The notes below the pieces were generated by a model. That model worked only from the letters and a program-made list of their open reading frames with translations. It was not told the DNA's origin and searched no databases. A stretch of 32,943 nucleotides of DNA from an uncultured Oscillospiraceae bacterium (GTDB taxonomy: Bacteria > Bacillota > Clostridia > Oscillospirales > Oscillospiraceae), in the NCBI GenBank assembly GCA_900758315.1, contig CAAERF010000603.1, forward strand, positions 1 through 32,943, in the 5' to 3' direction. This document shows, in pieces, positions 1 to 6,716 of the stretch; position 1 is the first letter of the stretch; every line of letters starts with the position of its first letter. The translations under genes and the position numbers were made by a program.

Positions 1-213
1 CAGAATCCCCGCCATAATCTTAATCGCAGGCTGGGTCAGGAATCCACCGCCCGGCAGAAAGGCACACACAGCGTAGACCGCGCCGAACAGGGCGCCCAGT
101 CCCAGACGCAGCGTCGGGACATACTGGCCGCAGATCCGGGCGGACACCCGCAGCAGCAGGTAGTCCAGCATCAGGTTCAGCAGAAACAATGAGTCGATGT
201 AAACTACGGTCAT
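1..213 (-). CDS. spoIIGA: Sigma-E processing peptidase SpoIIGA, N-terminal fragment
   Basis: Only the first 71 codons lie in the window; the gene runs off the left edge. The peptide starts MTVVYIDSLFLLNL and shows two hydrophobic stretches (about residues 8-22 and 38-53) separated by a short basic segment. This is the beginning of the multi-span membrane domain of SpoIIGA, the membrane aspartic protease that processes pro-sigma-E in the mother cell after asymmetric septation. The catalytic domain is outside the window. The ATG at 213-211 is preceded by a GGGAGGG ribosome binding site 5 bases upstream. A promoter with an unusually long spacer sits just upstream at 240-272. Identification rests on the recognisable N-terminus (family knowledge); a different multi-span membrane protein is unlikely but not excluded. 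Confidence 0.8.
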   Translation of the reverse strand, partial: MTVVYIDSLFLLNLMLDYLLLRVSARICGQYVPTLRLGLGALFGAVYAVCAFLPGGGFLTQPAIKIMAGIL

Positions 214-239
214 ACGGTTCCCTCCCACTGCTGTCCCTC

Positions 240-272
240 AGTATAGCCCTCCCCCTCGGAAAAATTGGTCAA
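240..272 (-). promoter_or_regulatory. Candidate Spo0A-type promoter of spoIIGA (21-bp spacer)
   Basis: Read on the minus strand, TTGACC (272-267) and TATACT (245-240) are separated by 21 bp. Ordinary sigma-A promoters have 16-18 bp. The B. subtilis spoIIG promoter is known for an over-long spacer (22 bp) and needs Spo0A. No perfect Spo0A box was seen; the -35 region itself (TTTGACC) is a partial inverted match. Functional assignment is inference. Confidence 0.5.
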
Positions 273-286
273 AGGAGGGACAAGAC

Positions 287-317
287 AAAAAAAGAGACCG
301 CCTAAGCGGTCTCTTTT
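287..317 (-). terminator. Rho-independent terminator after the radical SAM gene
   Basis: Perfect stem GAGACCGC (294-301) / GCGGTCTC (306-313) with loop CTAA, flanked by A and T runs on both sides. On the minus strand it ends the DUF951-hisC-radical SAM run and insulates the spoIIGA promoter. Confidence 0.85.
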
Positions 318-330
318 CCAAACGCTGTTG

Positions 331-1206
331 TCACAGGCCACGGCTCCACTCGGAGCGAATCTTAGTCTCGCCGGCCAGGGCACTGTCGATCTTCTGAAGC
401 ATCCACTGGGTTTTCTCCGGGATGGTATCGTTAAAGGACAGGTAGTTGGAGGCGTGGTTGCTGGTGAAGTGGATGGGTCCCTCGTGGATATTCTCCAGCA
501 GCAGGCGGGTCTCCTCCAGCACCTGCCGGGGATTGAGCAGCTTAAACCTGCCCTGCTGCACGTCCCGGTACATCTCGGTGCCCGGCTCGCACATATAGGT
601 CAGGGCGGACAGGTGCTGAGGCACCATCTTGTTCATCAGCTCTGCCGTCGCCAGCGCGTGCCGGCGGGAGGGCTCACCGGGGCCTGCCAGGCCCAGAATA
701 ATCATGGTCCACAGGTCGAACCCGCAGTCCTTCAGCAGCAGAGCGGCGTCCAGAATCTCCTGGGCATTGGCGCCCTTCTTCACCTTTTTCAGCAGCTCGT
801 CGTCGCCGGTCTCCACACCCAGGTAGGCCCGCTTCAGCCCCGCCTCATTCAGCTCCTTCAGCTGGGCCGGGGTCTTGCTCATGGTGGACTTGGGGCCGGC
901 GTAGGTGGTCACCTTCTCCAGGAAGGGGAAGGTTTTGTACAGCTTTTCCAAAATGGCCAGCAGCTGATCCTGCTTCATGATAATCGCGTCGCCGTCGCAG
1001 AGGAACACCCGGTTGACCCGGTTTCCGTAGGCCTTCTTGGCCATGTCGATGTCCTCGAGAATATCGTCCAGCGGCCGCACCCGGAACTGCTTGTCCTTGT
1101 ACATACTGCAAAACGTGCAGGTGTTGTTGGAGCAGCCGATGGTGCACTGGAGCAGATAGCTCTTCCACTCTCCTGGGGGACGATAGATCATACCTTCATA
1201 TCTCAT
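331..1206 (-). CDS. Radical SAM protein of unknown substrate
   Basis: 291 residues. The N-terminus holds a cysteine cluster, C21-x3-C25-x4-C30-x2-C33 within the segment CTIGCSNNTCTFCSMYK. C25/C30/C33 is the probable [4Fe-4S] ligand set, although the spacing is CX4CX2C rather than the canonical CX3CX2C; this form recurs in HemN/Elp3-like radical SAM proteins. A GDD/GVET-like SAM-binding region follows (LGVETGDDELL, about 125-135). The length suggests a bare radical SAM barrel with a short C-terminal extension and no obvious second Fe-S site. The ATG overlaps the hisC stop (ATGA, 1206-1203), so the two are translationally coupled. The substrate is not known; the hisC coupling suggests metabolism but does not prove a joint pathway. 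Confidence 0.85.
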   Translation of the reverse strand: MRYEGMIYRPPGEWKSYLLQCTIGCSNNTCTFCSMYKDKQFRVRPLDDILEDIDMAKKAYGNRVNRVFLCDGDAIIMKQDQLLAILEKLYKTFPFLEKVTTYAGPKSTMSKTPAQLKELNEAGLKRAYLGVETGDDELLKKVKKGANAQEILDAALLLKDCGFDLWTMIILGLAGPGEPSRRHALATAELMNKMVPQHLSALTYMCEPGTEMYRDVQQGRFKLLNPRQVLEETRLLLENIHEGPIHFTSNHASNYLSFNDTIPEKTQWMLQKIDSALAGETKIRSEWSRGL

Positions 1207-2270
1207 AATACATTCTCCACAAATTCCGTCAGTGTTGCACAGAACGTCTCCATATCCTCCTCGCTCCCGATGGTCACCCGGAGGAAATTGTCAATTCTGG
1301 GCAGTGCAAAATATCGAACCAGAATCCCGCGTTCCCGCAGGGCGCCGAACAGCTTTTCCGCAGGCACTACAGGATGGCTGATAAACAAAAAGTTGCTCTT
1401 GGAGGGCAGTACGATAAATTCCAGCTCTTTCAGGCGCTTTGCCACACGGTCCCGGGTAACCGCCACCTGGGCGCACCGCCGCTCAAAGTAGGCCCGGTCC
1501 TCCACTGCGGCCTCGCCCGCCACGATGGCCAGCTGATCCATGGTGTAGGAGTTGATGGAATTTTTCACGCAGTTCAGACCCTGAATCAGGTTCTCGCTGC
1601 CAAAGGCGAAGCCGACCCGCATGCCCGCCAGGGCCCGGGACTTGGACATGGTCTGGACCACCAGCAGGTTGGGATATTCCTCCAACAGCGGCAGGGCGGA
1701 GGTGCCGCCAAAGTCCACATAGGCCTCGTCCACAATCACCGCCACATCCGGGTTACCCTCCAGAATCCGCCGCAGGTCCTCCTGACTCAGTTCAATGCCG
1801 GTGGGGGCGTTGGGGTTTGCCAGGACAATGCCGTCATTGTCTCCCAGCAGCGGTTCCACCGGGACGGTGAAATCCGGGCTCAGAGAGACGGTGCGGTAGT
1901 TGATTCCGAACATGTTGGCGTAGACCGGGTAAAAGGAATAGGTAATGTCCGGGAACAGGATGGTACTGCCCGGGCTGAAAAAGGCCTGAAACGCGAAAGC
2001 CAGCACCTCGTCCGAGCCGTTGCCCACAAAGACCTGGCTCTCCCGAACCCCGTAGTTCCGGGCCAGCGCCGACACCAGCTTGCTGGAATCCGGGTCCGGA
2101 TACAGTTTCAGCCGGTCATCCACTGCGGCCTTCACTGCCTCCACCACCCTGGGCGAGGGCGGATAGGGGTTTTCATTGGTATTCAGCTTGATGAACTTCC
2201 GTTCCTTGGGCTGCTCGCCCGGGGTGTAGGGAGTCAGATTCCGGATCCGGCTGCTCCAAAATTCTTTCAT
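1203..2270 (-). CDS. hisC: Histidinol-phosphate aminotransferase (class I/II PLP aminotransferase)
   Basis: 355 residues, normal for HisC. It transfers the amino group of glutamate to imidazole-acetol phosphate in histidine synthesis; members of this family can also act on aromatic keto acids. Visible features are the substrate-binding segment KLNTNENPYPPSP (about 28-40), the PLP-ring aspartate in VIVDEAYVDF (D181), the Schiff-base lysine K210 in QTMSKSRALAGMR, and the C-terminal phosphate-binding arginine in FLRVTIG. The start is the ATG at 2270, with AGAAGGTG upstream; the reading frame stays open further upstream but has no Shine-Dalgarno there. It lies 11 bases after a DUF951 gene and overlaps the radical SAM gene by 4 bases. 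No other his gene is in the window, so a broader aminotransferase role is possible. Confidence 0.9.
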   Translation of the reverse strand: MKEFWSSRIRNLTPYTPGEQPKERKFIKLNTNENPYPPSPRVVEAVKAAVDDRLKLYPDPDSSKLVSALARNYGVRESQVFVGNGSDEVLAFAFQAFFSPGSTILFPDITYSFYPVYANMFGINYRTVSLSPDFTVPVEPLLGDNDGIVLANPNAPTGIELSQEDLRRILEGNPDVAVIVDEAYVDFGGTSALPLLEEYPNLLVVQTMSKSRALAGMRVGFAFGSENLIQGLNCVKNSINSYTMDQLAIVAGEAAVEDRAYFERRCAQVAVTRDRVAKRLKELEFIVLPSKSNFLFISHPVVPAEKLFGALRERGILVRYFALPRIDNFLRVTIGSEEDMETFCATLTEFVENVL

Positions 2271-2281
2271 AGTGTCACCTT

Positions 2282-2482
2282 CTATTGGGATTCCTCCCCA
2301 TCTGTTCTGGGCAGGATTTTTTTCACACTTTTTTCCGCCTTCCCGCGTAAAATCATCATTTCCCGTCCGCAGGTCAGGCACCGAAGGCGAAAATCCATGC
2401 CAACCCGCAGAACCAGCCATTCTTTCCCCCCGCAGGGGTGGGCTTTCTTCATTTGCAGCACGTCGCCCACTTGAATATCCAC
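2282..2482 (-). CDS. DUF951 family protein
   Basis: 66 residues starting at a GTG (2482-2480), chosen because GAGGAGG stands 9 bases upstream. Longer in-frame versions lack a ribosome binding site and would add residues absent from the family. The sequence DIQVGDVLQMKKAHPCGG, then WLVLRVGMDFRLRCLTCGRE, is the typical DUF951 pattern, a compact beta-rich protein with a C-x2-C pair (CLTC) plus a lone Cys in the HPCG motif that could form a metal site. Function is unknown; in other Firmicutes the family often sits near translation or chromosome-partition genes (family knowledge). Here it leads the hisC operon. Confidence 0.85.
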   Translation of the reverse strand: MDIQVGDVLQMKKAHPCGGKEWLVLRVGMDFRLRCLTCGREMMILRGKAEKSVKKILPRTDGEESQ

Positions 2483-2514
2483 AGGCAATCGCCTCCTCAC
2501 TTTAACACACTGAT

Positions 2515-2543
2515 ACGCTACCACACGCTAGTCCAATTGTCAA
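2515..2543 (-). promoter_or_regulatory. Candidate promoter of the DUF951-hisC operon
   Basis: On the minus strand a perfect -35 TTGACA (2543-2538), a 17-bp spacer and a weak -10 TAGCGT (2520-2515) lie 33 bases before the DUF951 start. The -10 is poor (3 of 6), hence moderate confidence. Confidence 0.45.
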
Positions 2544-2606
2544 GAACAAAACCCGTCTTCCCCGCATAGGATATGCCAGACTGTCAACAGAACGGGAGGA
2601 AGGTTT

Positions 2607-3509
2607 ATGACCAAACTCTGGCCGGAAGGCCGGCTCATCGACACGGAAGAAAATCGCCAGGCCCTGCTCAGCCGCGCCGCCCTGGAAAACGCCTGGCGCC
2701 GCCAGACCATTCTGGAGGGCATCGCGGTCCGATGCGACCCGGAGCACCATTTGTACATAGAATGCGGTGAATTTCGCGGCGTGATCCCCCGGGAGGAGTG
2801 TGCCCGTGGCATCCGGGAGGGCACCACCCGGGACATCGCCATCCTCACCTGCGTGGGCAAACCCACCAGCTTTGTCATTACCGGTTTTGCGGACGGCGTA
2901 CCCCAGCTCTCCCGCCGCCGGGCCCAGGAACTGGCTCTGGACCAGCTTCTCCAAGCGGTCCCCGGGGACATTCTCCCCGCCACCGTCACCCATCTGGAGC
3001 CCTACGGCGCCTTTGTGGACATCGGTTGCGGCGTCCCGTCCCTGATTCCGCTGAAAGCCATCTCAGTGTCCCGCATCTCTCACCCCGGCTGCCGGTTCCA
3101 GCCGGGCCAGCAGATTTACGCCGTGGTGCGGGAGGTCCTGCCGGAGCTGGGACGGATTCAGCTGTCCCACAAGGAGCTGCTGGGCACGTGGTTTGAAAAT
3201 GCCGAGCACTTTGTCGCCGGCGAGACCGTCACCGGTATTGTGCGCAGTGTCATGGACTACGGTATCTTTGTGGAACTGGCACCCAATCTCACCGGTCTGG
3301 CAGAACCGCTGGAGGGCTTTCAGGTGGGGGATACCGTTTCCGTCTACATCAAGTCCATTCTGCCGGAGAAGCAGAAGATCAAGCTGGCCGTCATCGGCCA
3401 CGCCTCACCACTGCCACAGCCTCTGCCGCTGACCTATCTGCATACGCAGGGCCATGTGGAAAACTGGCATTATTCCGACAAAGCCACCGTCGTTTTACCG
3501 CCGGAATGA
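2607..3509 (+). CDS. S1 RNA-binding domain protein (ribosomal protein S1-like)
   Basis: 300 residues. Two clear S1/OB-fold repeats lie at about 118-185 (GDILPATVTHLEPYGAFVDIG) and 200-263 (GETVTGIVRSVMDYGIFVEL). A more divergent S1-like repeat is at about 33-100 (ILEGIAVRCDPEHHLYIECG). The residues after about 265 are proline-rich and probably unstructured. S1 repeats bind single-stranded RNA. Many Clostridia carry short S1-like proteins of this kind beside or instead of a full-length S1, and their role is not settled. The ATG at 2607 has GGGAGGAAGG upstream. The gene is divergent from the DUF951 gene and convergent with rarA, 4 bases apart with no clear hairpin between them. Confidence 0.85.
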   Translation: MTKLWPEGRLIDTEENRQALLSRAALENAWRRQTILEGIAVRCDPEHHLYIECGEFRGVIPREECARGIREGTTRDIAILTCVGKPTSFVITGFADGVPQLSRRRAQELALDQLLQAVPGDILPATVTHLEPYGAFVDIGCGVPSLIPLKAISVSRISHPGCRFQPGQQIYAVVREVLPELGRIQLSHKELLGTWFENAEHFVAGETVTGIVRSVMDYGIFVELAPNLTGLAEPLEGFQVGDTVSVYIKSILPEKQKIKLAVIGHASPLPQPLPLTYLHTQGHVENWHYSDKATVVLPPE

Positions 3510-3513
3510 CTGC

Positions 3514-4785
3514 TCAGCCCTTTCCCTTGATCTTCTCCCAATAGGCACGGGCCGCCTGTTCTGTCTTATTCTCCCCATACTGATAGTATTGTACGCCCTG
3601 CAGGGCATCGGGAAGGTACTGCTGGGCCACATAGTGGTTGGGATAGTCGTGGGGATACTGATACGTGAGGCCGCGCCCCAGCTTTTTCGCGCCGGTGTAG
3701 TGGCTGTCCATCAGATAGGGCGGGATGTCGCCGTACTTTCCACGGCGCAGGTCGGAGAGAGCTGCGTCAATCCCGCGCATGGCGGAGTTGGATTTGGGGG
3801 CGGTGGCCATGAGAATCACCGCCTCCGCCAGGGGGATCCGTGCCTCGGGCAGGCCCAGCATATTGGCCGCGTCGATGCAGGATTTGACGATGGACACCGC
3901 CTGGGGATAGGCCAGGCCCACGTCCTCAGAGGCGATCACCATCAGTCTCCGGCAGGCGGAGACCAGGTCTCCCGCCTCCAACAGACGGGCCAGGTAGTGG
4001 AGTCCCGCGTCGGGATCGCTGCCCCGGATGGACTTTTGCAGAGCAGACAGGATGTCGTAGTGGCTGTCTCCGTCCCGGTCATAGCGAAAGGCGGACTTCT
4101 GTCCCACCAGCTCCGCGTCCTCCAGAGTGACGGTGAGCACACCGTCCGCCCGTTTCCCGGCGGCACAGAGCAGCTCCGCCCCGTTGATGGCCTTGCGGAC
4201 ATCCCCGCCGCAGGAGGCAGACAGGTAGTCCCGCACCTCCTCCGGGGCGTCGATGGACAGGCCCAGGTGCTGCTCCAGCAGCCGAAATGCCCGGTCCACA
4301 GCGGGCCGCACTTCCCGGGCCTCCACGGTTTTGAACTCAAAGACGGTGGACCGGGAGAGCACTGCGTTAAAAATACAGAAGTACGGATTCTCCGTGGTGG
4401 AGGCAATCACCGTGATCTTTCCGTTCTCCATGAACTCCAGCAGGGACTGCTGCTGTTTCTTGTTGAAATACTGGATCTCGTCCAGGTAGAGCAGTACCCC
4501 GTTGGGCGCCATCAGGGTGTCCACATCGGCGATTACCTCGCGGATGTCCCCGATGGTGGCGGTGGTGGCGTTGAGCCGGTGGAGGGTCCGCCGGGTGGTG
4601 TTGGCGATGATATTGGCCACGGTGGTCTTGCCTGTCCCTGAAGGGCCGTAGAACACCAGATTGGGCACCTGTCCGCTCTCGATAATCCGGCGGAGGACGC
4701 CGTTTTTGCCCAGGATATGCTGCTGGCCCACCACCTCGTCCAGGGTTTGGGGGCGGATTTCATCTGCGAGTGGACGGTCATTCAT
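3514..4785 (-). CDS. rarA: Replication-associated recombination protein A (AAA+ ATPase)
   Basis: 423 residues, full length for RarA/MgsA. The AAA+ core shows Walker A GPSGTGKT (47-54), Walker B LLYLDEI (98-104) and a sensor-1 region (VIASTTENPYF). The C-terminal half carries the tetramerisation domain, with DPDAGLHYLARLLEAGDL and the DVGLAYP segment typical of the family. RarA acts at stalled replication forks and is related to clamp-loader subunits and RuvB. The start is the ATG at 4785, with GGGAGG upstream. It is divergent from nth, another DNA-maintenance gene, sharing a 140-bp intergenic region with one promoter each way. Confidence 0.95.
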   Translation of the reverse strand: MNDRPLADEIRPQTLDEVVGQQHILGKNGVLRRIIESGQVPNLVFYGPSGTGKTTVANIIANTTRRTLHRLNATTATIGDIREVIADVDTLMAPNGVLLYLDEIQYFNKKQQQSLLEFMENGKITVIASTTENPYFCIFNAVLSRSTVFEFKTVEAREVRPAVDRAFRLLEQHLGLSIDAPEEVRDYLSASCGGDVRKAINGAELLCAAGKRADGVLTVTLEDAELVGQKSAFRYDRDGDSHYDILSALQKSIRGSDPDAGLHYLARLLEAGDLVSACRRLMVIASEDVGLAYPQAVSIVKSCIDAANMLGLPEARIPLAEAVILMATAPKSNSAMRGIDAALSDLRRGKYGDIPPYLMDSHYTGAKKLGRGLTYQYPHDYPNHYVAQQYLPDALQGVQYYQYGENKTEQAARAYWEKIKGKG

Positions 4786-4819
4786 GGCACTGCCTCCCTT
4801 CTCCCCTACTCTTTGCCCT

Positions 4820-4848
4820 ATTTTAACACATTTCCCAGGCCAGGAAAA
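4820..4848 (-). promoter_or_regulatory. Candidate rarA promoter
   Basis: On the minus strand TTTTCC (4848-4843), a 17-bp spacer and TAAAAT (4825-4820) lie about 35 bases before the rarA start. The -10 matches 5 of 6 and the -35 is weak. Confidence 0.4.
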
Positions 4849-4858
4849 GAGATGCCCT

Positions 4859-4887
4859 TTGTCGAATTGGGCTTTTTATGGTACAAT
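4859..4887 (+). promoter_or_regulatory. Candidate nth promoter
   Basis: TTGTCG (4859-4864), a 17-bp spacer and TACAAT (4882-4887) lie 39 bases before the nth ATG. Confidence 0.6.
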
Positions 4888-4925
4888 CGTCAGGAATGAC
4901 AAACAGACAACAGGAGGATCGCTCC

Positions 4926-5603
4926 ATGAAAAGCAACCAAGACGTTTGGGCCATTGTCAACGGGCTCAAAGACCTCTACCCCGACGGCATCTGCTCCCTG
5001 GACTACAGGAAGGATTACGAGCTGCTGTTTTCCGTCCGCCTCTCCGCCCAGTGCACCGACGCCCGGGTGAATCAGGTCACCCCCGCCCTCTTCGCCCGGT
5101 TCCCCACGCTGGAGGCCTTTGCTGAGGCCGACCCTGCGGAGGTGGCCGAGTACATCCACTCCTGCGGCTTCTACAATGGGAAGAGCCGGGATCTGGTCCG
5201 CTGCGCCCAGATGCTGTTATCCGACTTCGGCGGCAAGGTGCCCAGCGCCATGGAGGACCTGTTAAAGCTCCCGGGCGTGGGCCGGAAAACCGCCAACCTG
5301 ATTCAGGGCGACATTTTCCACACACCTGGCGTCGTGGTGGCCGACACCCACTGCATCCGAATCACCGGCCGGCTGGGCCTCACCGACGGCACCAAGGATC
5401 CGGCCAAGGTGGAAAAGCAGCTGCGGGCGGTACTGCCGCCGGAGGAGTCCAACGACTTCTGTCACCGGCTGGTGCTCCATGGCCGGGCGGTGTGTACTGC
5501 GCGGACCGCCAAATGTGCCCTCTGCCCGCTCTGCGACTGGTGCGACCACTTTCAGAGCCACGGCGCTTCTTCTGCGAAAAAATCAAAACCACTAGTGAAC
5601 TAG
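4926..5603 (+). CDS. nth: Endonuclease III (DNA glycosylase/AP lyase)
   Basis: 225 residues. It removes oxidised pyrimidines and cleaves the abasic site. The helix-hairpin-helix LPGVGRKTANL carries the catalytic lysine K121, and VADTHCIRI carries the catalytic aspartate D140. The C-terminal [4Fe-4S] cluster ligands C190-x6-C197-x2-C200-x5-C206 are all present. The start is the ATG at 4926, supported by AGGAGG; a frame extension to 4878 has no ribosome binding site. After the Fe-S loop there is an unusual tail (about residues 207-225) whose last five codons and stop lie inside an inverted repeat that resembles the opposite end of the neighbouring IS200 element. The natural C-terminus was therefore probably replaced by the insertion. 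All catalytic residues are upstream, so the enzyme should work. Confidence 0.95.
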   Translation: MKSNQDVWAIVNGLKDLYPDGICSLDYRKDYELLFSVRLSAQCTDARVNQVTPALFARFPTLEAFAEADPAEVAEYIHSCGFYNGKSRDLVRCAQMLLSDFGGKVPSAMEDLLKLPGVGRKTANLIQGDIFHTPGVVVADTHCIRITGRLGLTDGTKDPAKVEKQLRAVLPPEESNDFCHRLVLHGRAVCTARTAKCALCPLCDWCDHFQSHGASSAKKSKPLVN

Positions 5604-5609
5604 TGGTTT
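5586..5609 (+). terminator. IS200 right-end hairpin, also a likely nth terminator
   Basis: Perfect stem AAACCACTAG / CTAGTGGTTT with loop TGAA. It contains the last codons and TAG stop of nth (5601-5603). Its counterpart is the left-end hairpin at 6283-6303. It probably serves as the transposase recognition hairpin, and as a terminator despite the short T run. Confidence 0.6.
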
Positions 5610-5615
5610 GCTCAG

Positions 5616-5654
5616 CCCCTAGAAGGGTCAGTACTTGCTGACCCCTCTAAGGGG
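5616..5654. repeat. Long imperfect hairpin inside the IS right end
   Basis: Arms of about 16 bases (CCCCTAGAAGGGTCAG and CTGACCCCTCTAAGGGG) with a 6-base loop TACTTG and one bulge. It lies between the tnpA stop and the right-end hairpin. Its role is unknown. Confidence 0.7.
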
Positions 5655-5688
5655 TACTGATGGTTTACCATCGCATCACTATTACAGG

Positions 5689-5717
5689 CAGCCACTCAAA
5701 GTGGCTGTTTTCTTTTG
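5689..5717 (+). terminator. Terminator pointing toward the 3' end of tnpA
   Basis: Stem CAGCCACT (5689-5696) / AGTGGCTG (5700-5707), loop CAA, then TTTTCTTTT. On the plus strand this is a good intrinsic terminator, placed 3 bases from the tnpA stop. It would block transcription from nth running antisense through tnpA. Confidence 0.75.
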
Positions 5718-5719
5718 CC

Positions 5720-6187
5720 CTACTTTCTCCTGCCACCCGTAAACGGGTCCATGTACTCTTTCAGGCTAATCTGATCCTTTGCGTAATCATCCTCCAGTTG
5801 GTTCTTGATGTATTCCTGGATCTTTTTCGCATTTTTTCCTACGGTATCTACATAGTACCCTCTGCACCAGAAATTTCGGCTTCCATACCGATATTTCAAA
5901 TTCGCATGTCGATCAAATATCATCAACGCACTTTTACTCTTGAGCGTTCCTACAAACTGTGCTACACTCATATACGGTGGGATACTCACCAGCATGTGGA
6001 TGTGATCGGGGCATGCCTCTGCCTCTATAATCTCTACTTTCATTTCATTGCAAAGCTTGCGCAGTATCTCACCGATATCTTGCTTCAGTTCCCTATATAT
6101 AATTTTGCGTCGGTATTTGGGTGCAAACACTATGTGGTACTCACACCGATAGCTCGAATGTGCGGTGTGTTTCACCTCATTCTTCAC
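5720..6187 (-). CDS. tnpA: IS200-type Y1 (HUH) transposase TnpA
   Basis: 155 residues, the normal size. The HUH metal-binding motif is DHIHML (H62, H64), and the catalytic tyrosine is Y126 in IQEYIKNQ, with Q130 as the third metal ligand. The segments YHIVFAPKYRRK and FWCRGYYVDTVGKN are hallmarks of the IS200 group. TnpA excises and inserts the element as single-stranded DNA. The first in-frame start is a GTG (6187-6185) directly after an in-frame stop and with only a weak ribosome binding site, as expected for a poorly translated IS200 transposase. No frameshift is seen, so the copy looks intact. Codon use is visibly more AT-rich than its neighbours. Confidence 0.95.
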   Translation of the reverse strand: MKNEVKHTAHSSYRCEYHIVFAPKYRRKIIYRELKQDIGEILRKLCNEMKVEIIEAEACPDHIHMLVSIPPYMSVAQFVGTLKSKSALMIFDRHANLKYRYGSRNFWCRGYYVDTVGKNAKKIQEYIKNQLEDDYAKDQISLKEYMDPFTGGRRK

Positions 6188-6282
6188 CTTGTTTTAGCAC
6201 CCTTTGATACTTTTCGTGATGCGGTCGCCAAACCTTCACTTATTGTATCAATCGGGGATTTTTTGCCAAGTCTTTTTTACCC

Positions 6283-6303
6283 ACCCCTGGTAGAACCAGG
6301 GGT
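6283..6303. repeat. IS200 left-end hairpin
   Basis: Stem ACCCCTGGT / ACCAGGGGT with a 3-base loop, followed by TTTT on the plus strand. It lies about 100 bases upstream of the tnpA start. It resembles the right-end hairpin at 5586-5609 and could also stop read-in transcription. Confidence 0.65.
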
Positions 6304-6331
6304 TTTATTAAGCCTAAAGGCAACAATAAGC

Positions 6332-6365
6332 AAACGGATGGAACCGGTCGGTTCCATCCGTTTTT
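6332..6365 (-). terminator. Bidirectional terminator after the adh-cupin-CMD run
   Basis: Perfect 14-base arms, AAACGGATGGAACC (6332-6345) / GGTTCCATCCGTTT (6350-6363), with loop GGTC. It follows the stop of the minus-strand gene ending at 6383. Confidence 0.85.
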
Positions 6366-6382
6366 CTCGCAACAGGGGCCGT

Positions 6383-6703
6383 TCAATCAGAATAGGCCTC
6401 CTTCGCCATGCGCAAAGCCGCCCATGCCTTGGGCCAGCCGGCATAAAAGGCCGCGTGGGTCAACAGTTCCGCCATCTCCTCTGCGGTCACTCCGTGATTT
6501 TTCGCGTTCAGAATGTGAAATTGCAGAGAGCTGTCCAGCACACCGCTGGCCATCAGCGCCGTGACCGTCACAATGCTGCGGTCTCTGGCGGAGAGCTGTT
6601 CCTCCCGCGCCCAGACCTCCCCAAACAGAATTTCATCGTTCAGCTCCGCAAACTTGGGCGCGAACTCGCCCAGCTGGTCTCTGCCAGCCGTCACCTTTGC
6701 CAT
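6383..6703 (-). CDS. Carboxymuconolactone decarboxylase (CMD) family protein
   Basis: 106 residues, all alpha-helical by appearance. The pattern LSARDRSIVTVTALMASG, then LQFHILNAKNHGVTAEEMAELL and HAAFYAGWPKAWAA, is that of the gamma-carboxymuconolactone decarboxylase branch. It lacks the CxxC pair of AhpD-type peroxidases, so peroxidase activity is unlikely. It is the last gene after an alcohol dehydrogenase and a cupin, under a MerR promoter. In B. subtilis the AdhR regulon likewise contains an alcohol dehydrogenase and a CMD-type protein (YraC) induced by aldehydes, so a role in carbonyl stress is a reasonable inference. The ATG at 6703 has GGAGG upstream. Confidence 0.85.
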   Translation of the reverse strand: MAKVTAGRDQLGEFAPKFAELNDEILFGEVWAREEQLSARDRSIVTVTALMASGVLDSSLQFHILNAKNHGVTAEEMAELLTHAAFYAGWPKAWAALRMAKEAYSD

Positions 6704-6716
6704 ATTGCACGCCTCC

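Larger units (their letters stand above)
5583..6310 (-). mobile_element. IS200-type insertion sequence (IS200/IS605 family, tnpA only)
   Basis: An AT-richer block of roughly 0.7 kb holds a single Y1 transposase gene and no tnpB, as in the IS200 group. The two ends carry related hairpins: read on the minus strand the left end is ACCCCTGG-TTCTA-CCAGGGGT and the right end ACCACTAG-TTCA-CTAGTGGT, both preceded by an A-run and CT. IS200 elements have no terminal inverted repeats or target duplications but do carry such subterminal hairpins, which TnpA binds (family knowledge). The exact cleavage sites cannot be fixed from one copy, so the limits given are approximate. Confidence 0.7.

Noticed and set aside
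265..1491. Long plus-strand open frames opposite real genes (also opposite rarA, pyrC, glmS, rqcH, uraA, gltB)
   Set aside because: They mirror GC-rich genes on the other strand, have no good ribosome binding site and show low-complexity Gly/His/Leu-rich translations typical of antisense shadows.
3505..3520. Terminator between the S1 gene and rarA
   Set aside because: The 4-base gap and flanking bases show no stem with a T run.
5583..6310. An IS605 element with tnpB and a guide-RNA end
   Set aside because: Only tnpA is present and there is no room or remnant of tnpB, so IS200-type fits.
6383..6703. AhpD-type alkyl hydroperoxidase
   Set aside because: The redox CxxC motif is absent.
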